Shown here: piece after piece, positions 1 to 9,332 of the stretch
Layout: the number at the start of each line of letters is the position of its first letter
How positions within the stretch are numbered: the stretch's first letter is position 1
DNA from: JAGGSN01 sp965603725
GTDB taxonomy: Bacteria > Zixibacteria > MSB-5A5 > UBA10806 > 4484-95
Assembly: GCA_965603725.1 (NCBI GenBank)
Contig: CBFDEC010000001.1
Location: 1 to 64,000, forward strand
Direction: 5' to 3'
Length of the DNA: 64,000 nt
The notes under the pieces: generated by a model
Database searches by the model: none
Told to the model about the DNA's origin: nothing
The model's input: the letters and a program-made list of their open reading frames with translations, nothing else
Program-made: the position numbers and the translations under genes

Positions 1-1531
1 CGTTTATTGCGGCATCCGGTTCCTGCGGCCTCACCATCAACTGCTTTTCATTTCCAACAATGACTTTACCGGCAGCTTTCTTAATCTTTCGCACATAGCG
101 TACCTCTGTATATATAACCGGCACCTTGCTTGAGTGTTTTGCTTTTGAGAAATATGCCGCTAAAGAGGCGGCTTTCAGCAGGATATTTTTATCCGGAACC
201 GCCTTTTTTTGAGGACTCCTTAATATCAAATGCGAACCGGCCGCCTGCCAGGCATGAAACCAGATGTCATCCTTTCTGGCAAAAGAAAAAGTCAGCTCAT
301 CATTTGAGGACGCTGACTTGCCAACATAAATCTGCCAGCCGCCTGCTAAGCTGTAGTGTCGAAAAGGAAGTTTAATCTTTCGAGGGCTTTTTTTAACAAT
401 CTCAGTTTCATCGGCTTTATCGGTAACAAGCTGATTTGCCGCATGCTCCTTTAACCCGGCAATCTCGTTTTCCTGTCTGGCAAGCCTTTTTATTAAAATC
501 GGTATCGACGATTCAAGTCTACGCGCTTTATCGAAATAAAACTCTGCATTTTTTTCAGGGCTTAAGGCCGGTTCAGCCGGTATCTCAACCTGTTCCTGTT
601 GTACTGAATATGGGTTTGGCAGCAGATACTTCTTCTCACCCTTTTTCAAATTACCTACGTTGGCCAATATTATATCGCCATATTGGCGGTAAGCTTCAAA
701 TCTTTTTGCCTCTTTAAGATCATCCTCGATAGCCTTGAGTTTCTTAGCCGCTTTTTGTAATCGCTTCTCAAAATCAGTTTGTTTCTTCGATTTTAAAGCG
801 ATATTTGATTCGACATAAGATGTTATCGCCTCAAGTAAACCGGGCATTTTTTCTCCAACGAGCGATCCGGTAAACGGCGGACCGTAAAAAGAATAACCCA
901 ATATTTTGTTTTCCTTGCTTTTGAGAACGTGCGGTGAAGGGTCTTCTATTTGGTCAATAATATATTTTAATAACGCAGGGGGGCTTTGTTCTATCAAGCC
1001 GGAATGCTGCAGCAATTTTAAAGACTTGATTTTTTCAATATCCTGCTGAGTTAAAGTCTGATTCTTTTCGTATCTTAATACATTGAATCCTTTTGGCTTT
1101 GTTAATGTATATTTTTCTCCTTTTTGAACCGGGCGGCGGTAGCTTTCTAATATTTTGTCATTGGCATCCAGCAGAAGAATATTTCCATTTTTAAAAAATT
1201 CAAAACAGACATAATAATCTTTTCGTTTACCGAGACTGTCGAAGACAACAACTTCAAATATAATAAGTCTGTCGAATTGCTTTTGACTGACATTTTTTAT
1301 TCTGCCATTTTTTACCGCTGTCAGCCAGTTTCGACCTTCAGGCTCCCGATCGGTTAAAAGTAAATAGGGAATTCCTGAAAGAACATGAAATCTTAAAATC
1401 ATATCCGATATTTTAAAATAGACGTTGTTTGCCCTTGATATTACATTATTAATAATGCAGTTGGCGAGCTTATCATTGAGTTCCCCGGCTAAGACGTTTA
1501 TATCCAGCGCTGTCAATCTCTGTAATTTCAT
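1..1531 (-). CDS. rqcH: RqcH/NFACT family ribosome quality control protein (3' end beyond window)
   Basis: The reverse strand reads open from an ATG at 1531 to the window edge (510 codons), so the C-terminus lies outside. The N-terminal NFACT-N domain starts MKLQRLTALDINVLAGEL and carries an FDR motif with D87-R88, matching the Asp-Arg pair that RqcH uses to engage tRNA. A charged coiled coil follows (about residues 260-300), then the NFACT-R domain with the typical 'DDIWFHAW..GSHLIL' stretch. In the family, RqcH binds 60S/50S subunits blocked by peptidyl-tRNA and adds C-terminal alanine tails that mark the chain for degradation. About 510 of an expected 550-580 residues are visible. It is divergent from yicC. 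A TTGACA at 1568-1563 on this strand lies so close to the ATG that a leaderless mRNA is possible, but the -10 is weak. Confidence 0.9.
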   Translation of the reverse strand, partial: MKLQRLTALDINVLAGELNDKLANCIINNVISRANNVYFKISDMILRFHVLSGIPYLLLTDREPEGRNWLTAVKNGRIKNVSQKQFDRLIIFEVVVFDSLGKRKDYYVCFEFFKNGNILLLDANDKILESYRRPVQKGEKYTLTKPKGFNVLRYEKNQTLTQQDIEKIKSLKLLQHSGLIEQSPPALLKYIIDQIEDPSPHVLKSKENKILGYSFYGPPFTGSLVGEKMPGLLEAITSYVESNIALKSKKQTDFEKRLQKAAKKLKAIEDDLKEAKRFEAYRQYGDIILANVGNLKKGEKKYLLPNPYSVQQEQVEIPAEPALSPEKNAEFYFDKARRLESSIPILIKRLARQENEIAGLKEHAANQLVTDKADETEIVKKSPRKIKLPFRHYSLAGGWQIYVGKSASSNDELTFSFARKDDIWFHAWQAAGSHLILRSPQKKAVPDKNILLKAASLAAYFSKAKHSSKVPVIYTEVRYVRKIKKAAGKVIVGNEKQLMVRPQEPDAAIN

Positions 1532-1575
1532 CTAAAGCATAAAGGGTAATTTTTATCAGTTTTGTCAAGAAGTTA

Positions 1576-1603
1576 TTGACTTTGGATATTATTTATATAT
1601 TTT
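1576..1603 (+). promoter_or_regulatory. Putative sigma-70 promoter of yicC operon
   Basis: TTGACT at 1576-1581, a 16-bp spacer and TATTTT at 1598-1603, followed by a TGAGGT Shine-Dalgarno just before the ATG at 1625. It shares the 93-bp divergent spacer with rqcH. Confidence 0.4.
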
Positions 1604-1624
1604 CAAGGCTGATTTGAGGTAATC

Positions 1625-2503
1625 ATGATAGCAAGCATGACAGGCTATGGCCACGCTGAGAAAACTTTTGATAATTACAGGGTCATGGTGGAAATTTCCA
1701 CCGTGAATAATCGTTTCCTGGATTTCCAGATACGTCTGCCGCGAACGCTAGTTGATCTGGAACAGAAAATTAGAAATCTCCTGTCATCCAAAATACAACG
1801 GGGCAAAGTGAATTTTTCAATGACTGTGGATGATAACACACAGGCTATCGGTCGGCTTTCCTTAAACGCGGAAATTGCTGATATGTACTATAAAATATTG
1901 AACGATTTAAATACACGATGCAATCTTTCGAGCAAGATCGGCCTTGAACATTTCATCAACCTGCCCGATTTGATTACAACTGAAACCTCCGATGTCGACC
2001 TGGAGCAGATATGGTCTGATATTGAACCCTCATGTATCGAAGCGCTTGAAAGCCTTTACCAGATGCGGATATCTGAGGGGGAAAACCTTTATAACGATTT
2101 TGTTGAGAGGCTGAAATTGTTATCAAAAGCTGTTGCTGAAATCAAGCATCGTGCTGGCAGCAATGTGAGCGTTTACCGTGAAAAGCTTGAACTAAGAATA
2201 CAGGATATTTTAAACGATTACCCGGTCGATAAGCAGCGTATTGCTTTAGAAGCGGCGCTGGCCGCTGAAAAAATGGACATTACTGAGGAAGTAATCCGTC
2301 TCGAATCACATGTTGAAAATTTTGAACAAACTCTTAAACAGGATGGCGCTGTCGGCAAACGCTTGACTTTTATTCTTCAGGAGATGCTCCGTGAAGCCAA
2401 TACGATTGCTTCGAAGGCGTCTGACTATCAAATAACCTCGCTGGTTATAGATATAAAGGACGAACTGGAAAAACTTCGTGAACAATTATTGAATATCGAA
2501 TAA
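1625..2503 (+). CDS. yicC: YicC/YloC family endoribonuclease
   Basis: The 292-residue protein begins MIASMTGYGHAE, the hallmark of YicC/YloC, and follows with 'VNNRFLDFQIRLPR' and a basic 'KIQRGKVNF' segment. The C-terminal DUF1732 part has 'EVIRLESHVENF' and 'GKRLTFILQEMLREANTI', the best conserved family block. Family members are RNases implicated in small-RNA turnover and stationary-phase fitness. The length is standard. The start is supported by TGAGGT about 5 nt upstream. It precedes gmk and rpoZ, an order common in many bacteria, which supports orthology. A 178-bp gap separates it from gmk, so a second promoter may exist there, but none is clear. Confidence 0.92.
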   Translation: MIASMTGYGHAEKTFDNYRVMVEISTVNNRFLDFQIRLPRTLVDLEQKIRNLLSSKIQRGKVNFSMTVDDNTQAIGRLSLNAEIADMYYKILNDLNTRCNLSSKIGLEHFINLPDLITTETSDVDLEQIWSDIEPSCIEALESLYQMRISEGENLYNDFVERLKLLSKAVAEIKHRAGSNVSVYREKLELRIQDILNDYPVDKQRIALEAALAAEKMDITEEVIRLESHVENFEQTLKQDGAVGKRLTFILQEMLREANTIASKASDYQITSLVIDIKDELEKLREQLLNIE

Positions 2504-2681
2504 TGTCTTTTGCAGGATTGCATAAGGGAATAAGAAACGTTCGAATGTATTAGAACTGTGATAATCAAACTTGTATTTAAATTTCAGAGCAGCTCAGAAT
2601 TAGTGAAAGTTATAAATGTCAGGTTAAGTTGAATAAATCTTTACTGATTATGTTTAAATTAATTACCAGGATTTTTAAATT

Positions 2682-3323
2682 ATGTTAAGACCCGGCCTTG
2701 CTGTAGTAATCTCGTCACCCTCCGGAACAGGCAAAACGACTATCTGTCTTAATCTTATTAAAAAACATCGAGATTTTCAATACTCTATCTCTGTCACAAC
2801 ACGTCCGCCAAGGAAAAACGAACGGAATGGTATCGATTATTATTTTTTAACAACCAGAGAATTTCTCAAAGCCAAAAAAGCCGGAAAGTTTATAGAATCA
2901 GCGCGATATCTTGGTAACTGGTATGGCACACCGTTAGAGCCCTTGCACAATAACATAACTCGCGGCAAGGTTACACTTTTGGATATAGATATACAGGGTG
3001 GAAAATCGATAAAAAAGCAATTACCGGAAGCTGTCGCAATATTTTTAATCCCCCCGAGTCTAACCGAACTGAAAAAACGATTAAAGAAACGCCGAACGGA
3101 GAATCTGGAAACAAGAAAAAAACGGTTTGATATTGCTATGAAGGAATTTAAAAGCTGGTCACGATATGATTATATCGTGGTCAACGACGATCTTGATACT
3201 GCCGTCAATGAAATTAGTATGATAATAAATGCTGAACGATATAAAACAGATCGTCTGACTGATAAAATGTATTGGAATAAATCTTTAATTAAGCTTTTAG
3301 GTTTATCGGGAACTCGCCGATAA
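2682..3323 (+). CDS. gmk: Guanylate kinase
   Basis: Guanylate kinase transfers phosphate from ATP to GMP, giving GDP for nucleic acid and (p)ppGpp metabolism. The P-loop reads SSPSGTGKTT near residues 11-20. The GMP-binding 'SVTTRPPRKNERNGIDYYF' block and 'LLDIDIQGG' follow, and the lid contains 'RRTENLETRKKRF'. At 213 residues it is close to the family norm of about 205. The C-terminal tail after 'YDYIVVNDDLDTAV' is basic. The ATG is preceded by an AGGA a little further than ideal. The next gene, rpoZ, starts 20 bp after the stop, so the two are probably cotranscribed. Confidence 0.95.
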   Translation: MLRPGLAVVISSPSGTGKTTICLNLIKKHRDFQYSISVTTRPPRKNERNGIDYYFLTTREFLKAKKAGKFIESARYLGNWYGTPLEPLHNNITRGKVTLLDIDIQGGKSIKKQLPEAVAIFLIPPSLTELKKRLKKRRTENLETRKKRFDIAMKEFKSWSRYDYIVVNDDLDTAVNEISMIINAERYKTDRLTDKMYWNKSLIKLLGLSGTRR

Positions 3324-3343
3324 TTTTTTATGTTGGGAGGAAT

Positions 3344-3598
3344 ATGGATTATAGTATGAGAAAAAAAGTTGAAACTGCGGCCAAGAACAAATACGAGGCG
3401 GTGATCGTTGCCTCCAAGCTGGCCAGAAAGATCAACAATTCACGTGTTGCTGCTCAGGAACAGTTGGGACCCGACGCGCCGCTTCCCAGCTATGCTAATA
3501 AAGTCACCACTGAGGCTATCTTGGAATTGGCCGAGGGAAAAGTGAAATACGTCTTTAAAGAAAGCGCATCATCCGAGGAAGAGGATTTCTTAGAATAA
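3344..3598 (+). CDS. rpoZ: DNA-directed RNA polymerase omega subunit
   Basis: This 84-residue protein shows the omega fold signature: 'NKYEAVIVASKLARKINNS' at residues 13-31 and 'KVTTEAILELAEGKVKYVF' near the C-terminus. Omega helps fold and hold the beta-prime subunit of RNA polymerase and, in many bacteria, forms part of a ppGpp site. A strong GGGAGG lies just before the ATG. Position after gmk is conserved widely. Acidic tail SSEEEDFLE is typical of FCB-type omegas. It is followed within 28 bp by topA. Confidence 0.9.
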   Translation: MDYSMRKKVETAAKNKYEAVIVASKLARKINNSRVAAQEQLGPDAPLPSYANKVTTEAILELAEGKVKYVFKESASSEEEDFLE

Positions 3599-3625
3599 TG
3601 GCGCTTTATGGTGATGGGTAGACAG

Positions 3626-5839
3626 ATGAAACTTCTAATCGTCGAATCCCCTACAAAAACGAAAACGCTTAAAAAATTTCTCGGTAAGGACTACGAGCTG
3701 GCATCTACTAATGGCCATTTAATGGATTTGCCAAAATCCAGGCTCGGCGTTGATATCGAAAAATCCTTTAAACCCGAAATTGTCGCCATAAAGGGTAAAG
3801 GCGCCCTGTTGAAGGAACTTGTTAAGCTGAGCCGCAAAGCCGACGAGGTATATCTGGCTCCGGACCCTGACCGGGAGGGCGAAGCTATTGCCTTTCATGT
3901 AGCCAGCAAACTGGGCAATATTAAAGCAAAGGTCTACCGGGTTACGTTCAATGAAATCACCAAAAAAGCTGTCCTCGAGGGGATAAAAAACGCTGGCAAA
4001 ATCGACATTAACCGGGTTTATGCACAGCAGGCTCGACGTATCCTGGACAGGCTGGTTGGTTATAAGGTGTCTCCATTGTTGTGGAAAACTCTAACTTATG
4101 GCTTATCCGCCGGACGAGTTCAATCTGTTGCCCTACGGATGATCTGCGAGCGTGAAAAAGAAATTGAAGATTTTGTCATCGAGGAGTACTGGACTATTGA
4201 CGCTGAGTTTGCCGATGACAAAAAGAGGACAATTTATGCCAGGCTGATAAAAATAGACGGAGATAAACCGGACATCAACAACCTGACTAAAGCTGAAGAA
4301 ATATGTCACGACATACAGGATCAATCATACAAAATATCATCCTATAAAAAGGGAGCTTTAAAACGTCAACCGCCGCCGCCCTTTATTACCTCCAGCCTTC
4401 AGCAGGATGCTTTCAGCAAGCTTGGTTTCGGCAACAAAAAGACAATGTCAGTTGCCCAGCAATTGTATGAGGGCATTGAGATCGGCAAGGACGGGCAAGT
4501 CGGCTTGATTACATACATGCGGACCGATTCTTTCAGGGTTGCCAATGAAGCTAAAGCCGAGGCTAAAAAATATATAATTGAACGATTCGGCAAACAATAC
4601 CTTCCTGAAAAAATGAAAATATACAAAGCCCGCAAAACCGCCCAGGAAGCCCACGAGGCCATTCGTCCAACATCGGTATATAGAAATCCCGAAGCGATCC
4701 AGAGATATCTATCAAAAGATCAGCTTCGTCTCTACCGGTTAATCTGGTCGCGCTTCTTGGCCTCCCAGATGGCCGAAGCAGAATACAAAACTACCACGGT
4801 TGAGATTAGCGGCGGAAAATATCTGTTTAAAGCCTACCAGCAGGAACTCTCGTTTGACGGTTTCATTAAGCTTTACGACTACAGCTCAAACAGTAAAGAT
4901 AAAAAGCGAATAATACCCCAGTTAAAAGAAGGATTATCTTTGACTCTGTCGGATATCTACCCCGAACAGCATTTTACTCAACCGCCGCCAAGGTTTAATT
5001 CCGGCAGCCTGGTCAAAGAGCTTGAGGAAAACGGCATCGGCAGACCCTCAACATATGTTCAGATAATCACCACATTAAGCGCTCGTAAATACATCCTCCA
5101 GGAAAAACGGCGATTCAAACCAACCGATCTCGGGAAAATCGTCAACAAAATCTTGGTGGAAAATTTTCCGGATATATTTAATACAGAGTTCACCGCCAAA
5201 ATGGAGGACGAACTGGACAGCATCGAAGAGGGTAAGGAAAACTGGGTTGAGGTCTTAAACGATTTTTATACACCCTTTGATGCAAACTTAAAGCGGGTTG
5301 AAAAAAATACCAGCAAAATCAAAAAACAGACAATTGAAAAAACTGATGAGAAATGCGACAAATGCGGCTCAGCTATGGTCATAAAGTTTGGCCGTAACGG
5401 CCGCTTTTTAGCATGCAGCGCTTACCCTGATTGCAAAAACACCAAACCGCTCGATGGTGAGGTTGAAAAGCTTGACAAGAAATGCCCCAACTGCGGGTCC
5501 CCCATGGAAATTCGCCAGGGTCGTTTTGGGCGTTTTATTGCCTGCTCAAACTATCCCAAATGCAAGACTACCGAAAGTGTTACTACCGGCGTGAAATGCC
5601 CGCAGGACGGCTGTACCGGAGAGTTGGTAGAAAAAACATCAAAAAAGGGGAAATTTTATGCCTGTTCGCGCTATCCGAACTGTAAGTATTTAGTATCATC
5701 AAAGCCGGTGCCTGCAAAATGTCCTGCCTGTGGTTTCTCTTTTATGGTAGAAAAATCAACAAAAACACATGGTGATCATCTTTACTGTACCAACTGCAAG
5801 CATCGATTGATCCAGGGAAAAACCGAAGCTGTTCGATAA
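3626..5839 (+). CDS. topA: DNA topoisomerase I (type IA)
   Basis: Relaxes negative supercoils by cutting one strand through a 5'-phosphotyrosine. The Toprim domain starts MKLLIVESPTKTKTL and holds 'LAPDPDREGEAIAFH'. The catalytic tyrosine sits in 'LITYMRTDS' at Y297 (numbered from 3626). 'GIGRPSTYVQIITTL' is the conserved C-terminal core block. Four C-terminal zinc-ribbon units follow, with CxxC pairs starting at 'CDKCGSAM', 'CPNCGSPM', 'CPQDGC' and 'CPACGF'. The frame stays open to an upstream ATG at 3608, but family proteins begin at MK-LIVESP, so 3626 is preferred. The gene lies 28 bp after rpoZ, an unusual partner in place of the more common coaBC. Confidence 0.95.
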   Translation: MKLLIVESPTKTKTLKKFLGKDYELASTNGHLMDLPKSRLGVDIEKSFKPEIVAIKGKGALLKELVKLSRKADEVYLAPDPDREGEAIAFHVASKLGNIKAKVYRVTFNEITKKAVLEGIKNAGKIDINRVYAQQARRILDRLVGYKVSPLLWKTLTYGLSAGRVQSVALRMICEREKEIEDFVIEEYWTIDAEFADDKKRTIYARLIKIDGDKPDINNLTKAEEICHDIQDQSYKISSYKKGALKRQPPPPFITSSLQQDAFSKLGFGNKKTMSVAQQLYEGIEIGKDGQVGLITYMRTDSFRVANEAKAEAKKYIIERFGKQYLPEKMKIYKARKTAQEAHEAIRPTSVYRNPEAIQRYLSKDQLRLYRLIWSRFLASQMAEAEYKTTTVEISGGKYLFKAYQQELSFDGFIKLYDYSSNSKDKKRIIPQLKEGLSLTLSDIYPEQHFTQPPPRFNSGSLVKELEENGIGRPSTYVQIITTLSARKYILQEKRRFKPTDLGKIVNKILVENFPDIFNTEFTAKMEDELDSIEEGKENWVEVLNDFYTPFDANLKRVEKNTSKIKKQTIEKTDEKCDKCGSAMVIKFGRNGRFLACSAYPDCKNTKPLDGEVEKLDKKCPNCGSPMEIRQGRFGRFIACSNYPKCKTTESVTTGVKCPQDGCTGELVEKTSKKGKFYACSRYPNCKYLVSSKPVPAKCPACGFSFMVEKSTKTHGDHLYCTNCKHRLIQGKTEAVR

Positions 5840-5920
5840 TTAAGTTTTAATATTTTATATATTATCCCCTTGAGGAATCAAGCAATGCAGGTCACTACAG
5901 ACCGGGACTAATGAAATCTT

Positions 5921-7090
5921 CTACTGGCAGTCACCCCGCTGTTTTGCAGCGAGGTAGTTTATGCACTTGCCCAGTTCGCAAGCGCGCTTCCAGTCAGCGC
6001 AGCCTTTTTCAAAATCGCCAATCTTTCTCATAAAAATGATACCGCGGCCGAGATAAGCCTCAACATAGTCCGGATCGATCTCTATGGCTTTTGTGTAATC
6101 GGAGATGGCATTTTTAAACTTGTTTTTATTAAAATAAGCTACCGCCCGGTTGTTGTAGGCTTTGACATAGCCGGGGCTTATCTTTAGCGCCTTGGTGTAA
6201 TCCGTAATAGCCTTATCGTAATCACCTATTTCATCATAGGCGGCCCCGCGATTATTATATGCCTTGACATAATTCGGGTCTATCATTAATGCTTTAGTAT
6301 AATCCGAAATAGCTCTATCATATTTTCTTAGATTATAATAGGCGCCGCCGCGACTTTTATATGCTCTGTAATACTTTTTATCTAATTTCACGGTTTTGGT
6401 GAAATCTGAAATTGCCTGGTTATACTCTCCTTTTTGAAAATGGATTTCCCCTCGTTTGTAGTAAGACTCGGCATGTCCCGGGTTAATTTCCAGAGCTTTC
6501 GTGTAATCTGAAACGGCTTTATCATTATCACCCTTTTTATTATAAGCCTTTCCCCTTTCGAAATATACCCTGGCGTTCATTGGGCTTTTTTCAAGGGCTT
6601 GGCCATAATCCGAAATGGTCTGATTATATTCACCCTTTAAGGCATATGCTCTCTGCAGGGCAATAGAGGCAAGTTCGAAATCCTCATTTTTTTGAAGCGC
6701 CAGCTTGAATCCCTCTATTGCCTCATCGATTCTATCGGTACGCAACTTCGCATCGGCAGAAAGGTAAATGGCAACCGGGTTGTACAGATGTCGTTCGAGC
6801 AGCGTTCCAGTCCGTTCTGCCCACAACGCATAGTCGTATTCTTTGACAATTGAATTAAACCACTTTGACGATTCTTTTGGACGATTCGCAGCCAGGCATA
6901 CATGCCCCATAAGGAGTCTTGATACAGGATCGTTTGTCATATTGCCCCTTTTGCTTAAAATCTTGTAGGCAAACTCCCAGTTGTTTTTAAGGACTGCCTC
7001 CTCAGCGGCAGCGTCAATAGCCAGACAGCATGGCGCTCTTAAAACCAGAACTATCATCAAAGGAAAAAGAGCTTTCAATATCTTTGACAT
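5921..7090 (-). CDS. Secreted or periplasmic tetratricopeptide repeat protein
   Basis: This is a 389-residue protein with an N-terminal signal-like segment (MSKILKALFPLMIVLVLRAP, then CCLA). From about residue 120 it is built of some eight 34-residue TPR units with the repeated core 'AISDYTKALEIDPxYxxAYxxRG'. TPRs are scaffold modules for protein contact; no catalytic domain is visible. The repeats are so regular that substrate or partner cannot be guessed. It ends in a Cys-containing 'FEKGCADWKRACELG' motif common to Sel1/TPR proteins of FCB bacteria. A promoter and GAGGA ribosome site precede it. It converges with topA, ending 81 bp downstream of that gene's stop. Confidence 0.85.
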   Translation of the reverse strand: MSKILKALFPLMIVLVLRAPCCLAIDAAAEEAVLKNNWEFAYKILSKRGNMTNDPVSRLLMGHVCLAANRPKESSKWFNSIVKEYDYALWAERTGTLLERHLYNPVAIYLSADAKLRTDRIDEAIEGFKLALQKNEDFELASIALQRAYALKGEYNQTISDYGQALEKSPMNARVYFERGKAYNKKGDNDKAVSDYTKALEINPGHAESYYKRGEIHFQKGEYNQAISDFTKTVKLDKKYYRAYKSRGGAYYNLRKYDRAISDYTKALMIDPNYVKAYNNRGAAYDEIGDYDKAITDYTKALKISPGYVKAYNNRAVAYFNKNKFKNAISDYTKAIEIDPDYVEAYLGRGIIFMRKIGDFEKGCADWKRACELGKCINYLAAKQRGDCQ

Positions 7091-7113
7091 TTTATTTATT
7101 CCTCGCCTATCAA

Positions 7114-7142
7114 ATATTAGCAGACAATTATTACTATTTCAA
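7114..7142 (-). promoter_or_regulatory. Putative promoter of the TPR gene
   Basis: Reading the minus strand: TTGAAA at 7142-7137, exactly 17 bp, then TAATAT at 7119-7114. A GAGGAA ribosome-binding site and the ATG at 7090 follow, giving a conventional short leader. Confidence 0.55.
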
Positions 7143-7201
7143 GCTCTTTAAAATGATTTTACATGTGCAATTGAATATCGGCAAGAAAGTCAAAACATTT
7201 G

Positions 7202-7230
7202 TTGACAAAAATCGGGCGTTGGGTTATTAT
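7202..7230 (+). promoter_or_regulatory. Near-consensus sigma-70 promoter of LuxR-type regulator
   Basis: TTGACA at 7202-7207, a 17-bp spacer and TATTAT at 7225-7230. The nearest downstream gene starts at 7426, so the transcript would carry a leader of about 190 nt. The leader holds a possible small open frame but no recognised riboswitch. Confidence 0.65.
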
Positions 7231-7425
7231 CAGGTAGAAGAAAATGTTGAAAAGAATTATACCGGCATGTATTTTTATAAGCCACAAAAAGGCGATTACA
7301 CCGAAACATGGAAGATACTATCATTGAAATAATTAATCGTTTTTGATAAAGGGTGTTAAACAGTCGGATCGTTTCCGGGGAATAGTCTGGTAGGGCAAAA
7401 AGAATTGAAAAGGAGGCTAATAACT

Positions 7426-7899
7426 ATGAGGAAAGAAGCTGATTTGAAAAAGGTAGAAAAAGAAATATACGAAAAAAATGTAATTTTAAAAGAAGTACTG
7501 GCTCATCTCGAAGAAGAAAAGGATTTAATCAGGCGCCAGGTAGCTAAATTTATCGAACAGACGCTCATCCCGCGTCTTAAGAAAATCGTCGGCCCAAAAA
7601 ATAAAATTAATAAAAAACAGTACGATTCGCTAATGAAATCCATGCAGGAGCTCGCAAGTTCGTCAGGTGGACCATTATATTTATATTCAAAACTTTCTGC
7701 CCGGGAAATACAAATTTGCGGCCTGATAAAAGAAGGAGCGACAGCTAAAAAAGCTGCAAAAACGCTCGGTATCAGCCCGGCAACAGTCCAAAAACATCGT
7801 GAGTCCATACGACGGAAACTCGACATAATCAATAAGAAAATCAACCTGGCAACATATTTGAAAGGGTTTGAGATTTCAAAATATGATGAGAAAAAATAA
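7426..7899 (+). CDS. LuxR/FixJ-type helix-turn-helix transcriptional regulator without receiver
   Basis: The C-terminal half is a GerE/LuxR helix-turn-helix: 'LSAREIQICGLIKEGATAKK', with 'GISPATVQKHRESIRRKL' as the recognition helix region. The N-terminal 90 residues are a predicted coiled coil ('KKVEKEIYEKNVILKEVLAH') of the type that usually links a PAS sensor to this HTH. Here no PAS or receiver domain precedes it. The protein is 157 residues from the ATG at 7426, chosen because AAGGAGG lies 9 nt upstream; a TTG at 7405 in the same frame has no such support. It is probably a DNA-binding regulator that responds through an interacting partner. The target is unknown. It has a long leader and converges on the M16 pair. 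Confidence 0.85.
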   Translation: MRKEADLKKVEKEIYEKNVILKEVLAHLEEEKDLIRRQVAKFIEQTLIPRLKKIVGPKNKINKKQYDSLMKSMQELASSSGGPLYLYSKLSAREIQICGLIKEGATAKKAAKTLGISPATVQKHRESIRRKLDIINKKINLATYLKGFEISKYDEKK

Positions 7900-7956
7900 A
7901 AATCCACCTTCAATCTGATATTTGCAATATTAACATTCACAAACCCTAACCTATTA

Positions 7957-7988
7957 ACTGTGGCGTCGACCCTCTGAGGTCGACACAG
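7957..7988. repeat. Palindromic intergenic repeat (GTCGACC/GGTCGAC)
   Basis: Arms GTCGACC at 7965-7971 and GGTCGAC at 7978-7984 flank a 6-bp loop, with outer CTGTG...CACAG extending the stem. It lies between two converging genes and could act as a bidirectional transcription end. It belongs in style to the other palindromes of this window. Confidence 0.7.
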
Positions 7989-7997
7989 GTCTATGGG

Positions 7998-9332
7998 CTA
8001 TTTTGCGGTTTTGCCCACATAGGCCTGCACATAGTTATCCGTATCTAAAAATTGTCTGGCTGCCTGTTGAACGTTCTCCACAGTTATCTTATCCAGTCTT
8101 TCTTTATAGCCGCGGTCATAATCGAAACCGGCGTTTACAAATTCATAATAAGCCATATTATATGCCTGATTAATACAGCTCATATTCCGCATCAGCATCG
8201 AGCCCCACAGTGAGTTGCGGGCTTTATCCAGCTCTGCCTGTTCTATCGGTTCGTTCTTGAGCTTATCGATTTCTGCTAATATACCGTCCCTGGCAACCTC
8301 AAAATTCTCATGCCCGGTTCCCATAGCACAGGTAAACCACCCGAAATTTTCCAGAAATCGAACGCCTGCTCCCACTGAATAGGCAAGCCCCTGTTTCTCC
8401 CTGAGATTTAACTTTAGCCTGGTGGAGAGTATTTCCACAGCCAGTCTTATGGCCGGAGCGCTATCCGAGGTTAATCCCGGAATGATATTTCCGAGATATA
8501 TATAAACCTGTTCTTTGTCCATCGGCTGACTTACCTCAGTCGCTCCCTCAATTTTACTTGCCTCCGGCATGTTTATTTCTTCCCTGGTATACGGAGGCAG
8601 TTTTCCAAACCTTTTCTTTATCCATTTCATCACGGTCTCAGGTTCAATATTAGAGACCACGGCTATTATCAGGTTGCCGGCAGAGTAGTATTTTTGATGA
8701 TATTTAGTTAGGTCGTCGCTTGTAATACCCGCCAGGCTTCGCCTGTCGCCAAGTACCTTTTTCGAAAGCGGATGATTTTCAAAAAGCTTTGAGTAATACA
8801 GATTACGACAGACCTTATAGGTAGATCCCGACTCCATTCCGAATATCCCCATGACCTTGTTTTTAACTTTCTCAAGTTCGACCTCATCAAAAGAGGGTTT
8901 GGCAACAATTTCATATAATATCTTTAAACCATCTTCGGCATACTCATCGATCGTTTCGAACCTGACAAAGCTATAGGCTCTCCAGGTGTATCTGTCATCA
9001 TACGGTATATACGGCGAATCGTTGGTTTCCAGCCGGGCTCCGATATCATCCAGCGCCGCCTGAACCTCCTCGGCGTTTTTCTTCTCTGTGCCCTTTACAA
9101 GCATCCGGTTGGTTAAATCGGTAATCCCCGACTGATGGGGCTTTTCCCAGACAGCCCGGTTTTTACCAAGAATATTCACCGCGAAAACCCGCGAATCCGG
9201 ATTGTGCTTTATTATAACCGTTAAACCATTAGAAAGAACTTCCCGGCTGTATCTGACATTATCACTGTCTGTAGAAACACAATTAACAGTCACAACCAGG
9301 GCAAAGACAGATATTATAACCAGTTTACGCAT
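7998..9332 (-). CDS. M16 family peptidase-like subunit lacking the zinc site
   Basis: A 444-residue M16 (pitrilysin/MPP-type) protein with N-terminal 'RYSREVLSNGLTVIIKHNPD'. The inverted zinc motif HxxEH is replaced: aligned with its neighbour, the three ligands become D72, N75 and R76 ('GITDLTNRMLVKGT'), so it cannot bind catalytic zinc. It retains the C-terminal M16 domain ('REKQGLAYSVGAGVRF'), which carries the substrate-binding Arg/Tyr pair in such partners. It would therefore pair with the active subunit encoded upstream, as in bacterial two-gene M16B enzymes. The N-terminus has a signal segment ending near C18 ('VTVNC'), possibly but not ideally a lipobox. Its ATG overlaps the stop of the upstream gene by one base, implying coupled translation. 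Confidence 0.88.
   Translation of the reverse strand: MRKLVIISVFALVVTVNCVSTDSDNVRYSREVLSNGLTVIIKHNPDSRVFAVNILGKNRAVWEKPHQSGITDLTNRMLVKGTEKKNAEEVQAALDDIGARLETNDSPYIPYDDRYTWRAYSFVRFETIDEYAEDGLKILYEIVAKPSFDEVELEKVKNKVMGIFGMESGSTYKVCRNLYYSKLFENHPLSKKVLGDRRSLAGITSDDLTKYHQKYYSAGNLIIAVVSNIEPETVMKWIKKRFGKLPPYTREEINMPEASKIEGATEVSQPMDKEQVYIYLGNIIPGLTSDSAPAIRLAVEILSTRLKLNLREKQGLAYSVGAGVRFLENFGWFTCAMGTGHENFEVARDGILAEIDKLKNEPIEQAELDKARNSLWGSMLMRNMSCINQAYNMAYYEFVNAGFDYDRGYKERLDKITVENVQQAARQFLDTDNYVQAYVGKTAK

Noticed and set aside
130..717. Plus-strand frames within the first 0.7 kb
   Set aside because: They are antisense to rqcH, which has clear NFACT domains on the minus strand.
2504..2681. Small gene or RNA between yicC and gmk
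   Set aside because: No open frame with a start site, no stable hairpin and no recognised RNA motif.
7030..7332. 100-codon plus-strand frame overlapping the TPR gene start
   Set aside because: It overlaps a supported gene and a consensus promoter (7202-7230), has no ribosome site and no recognisable domain.
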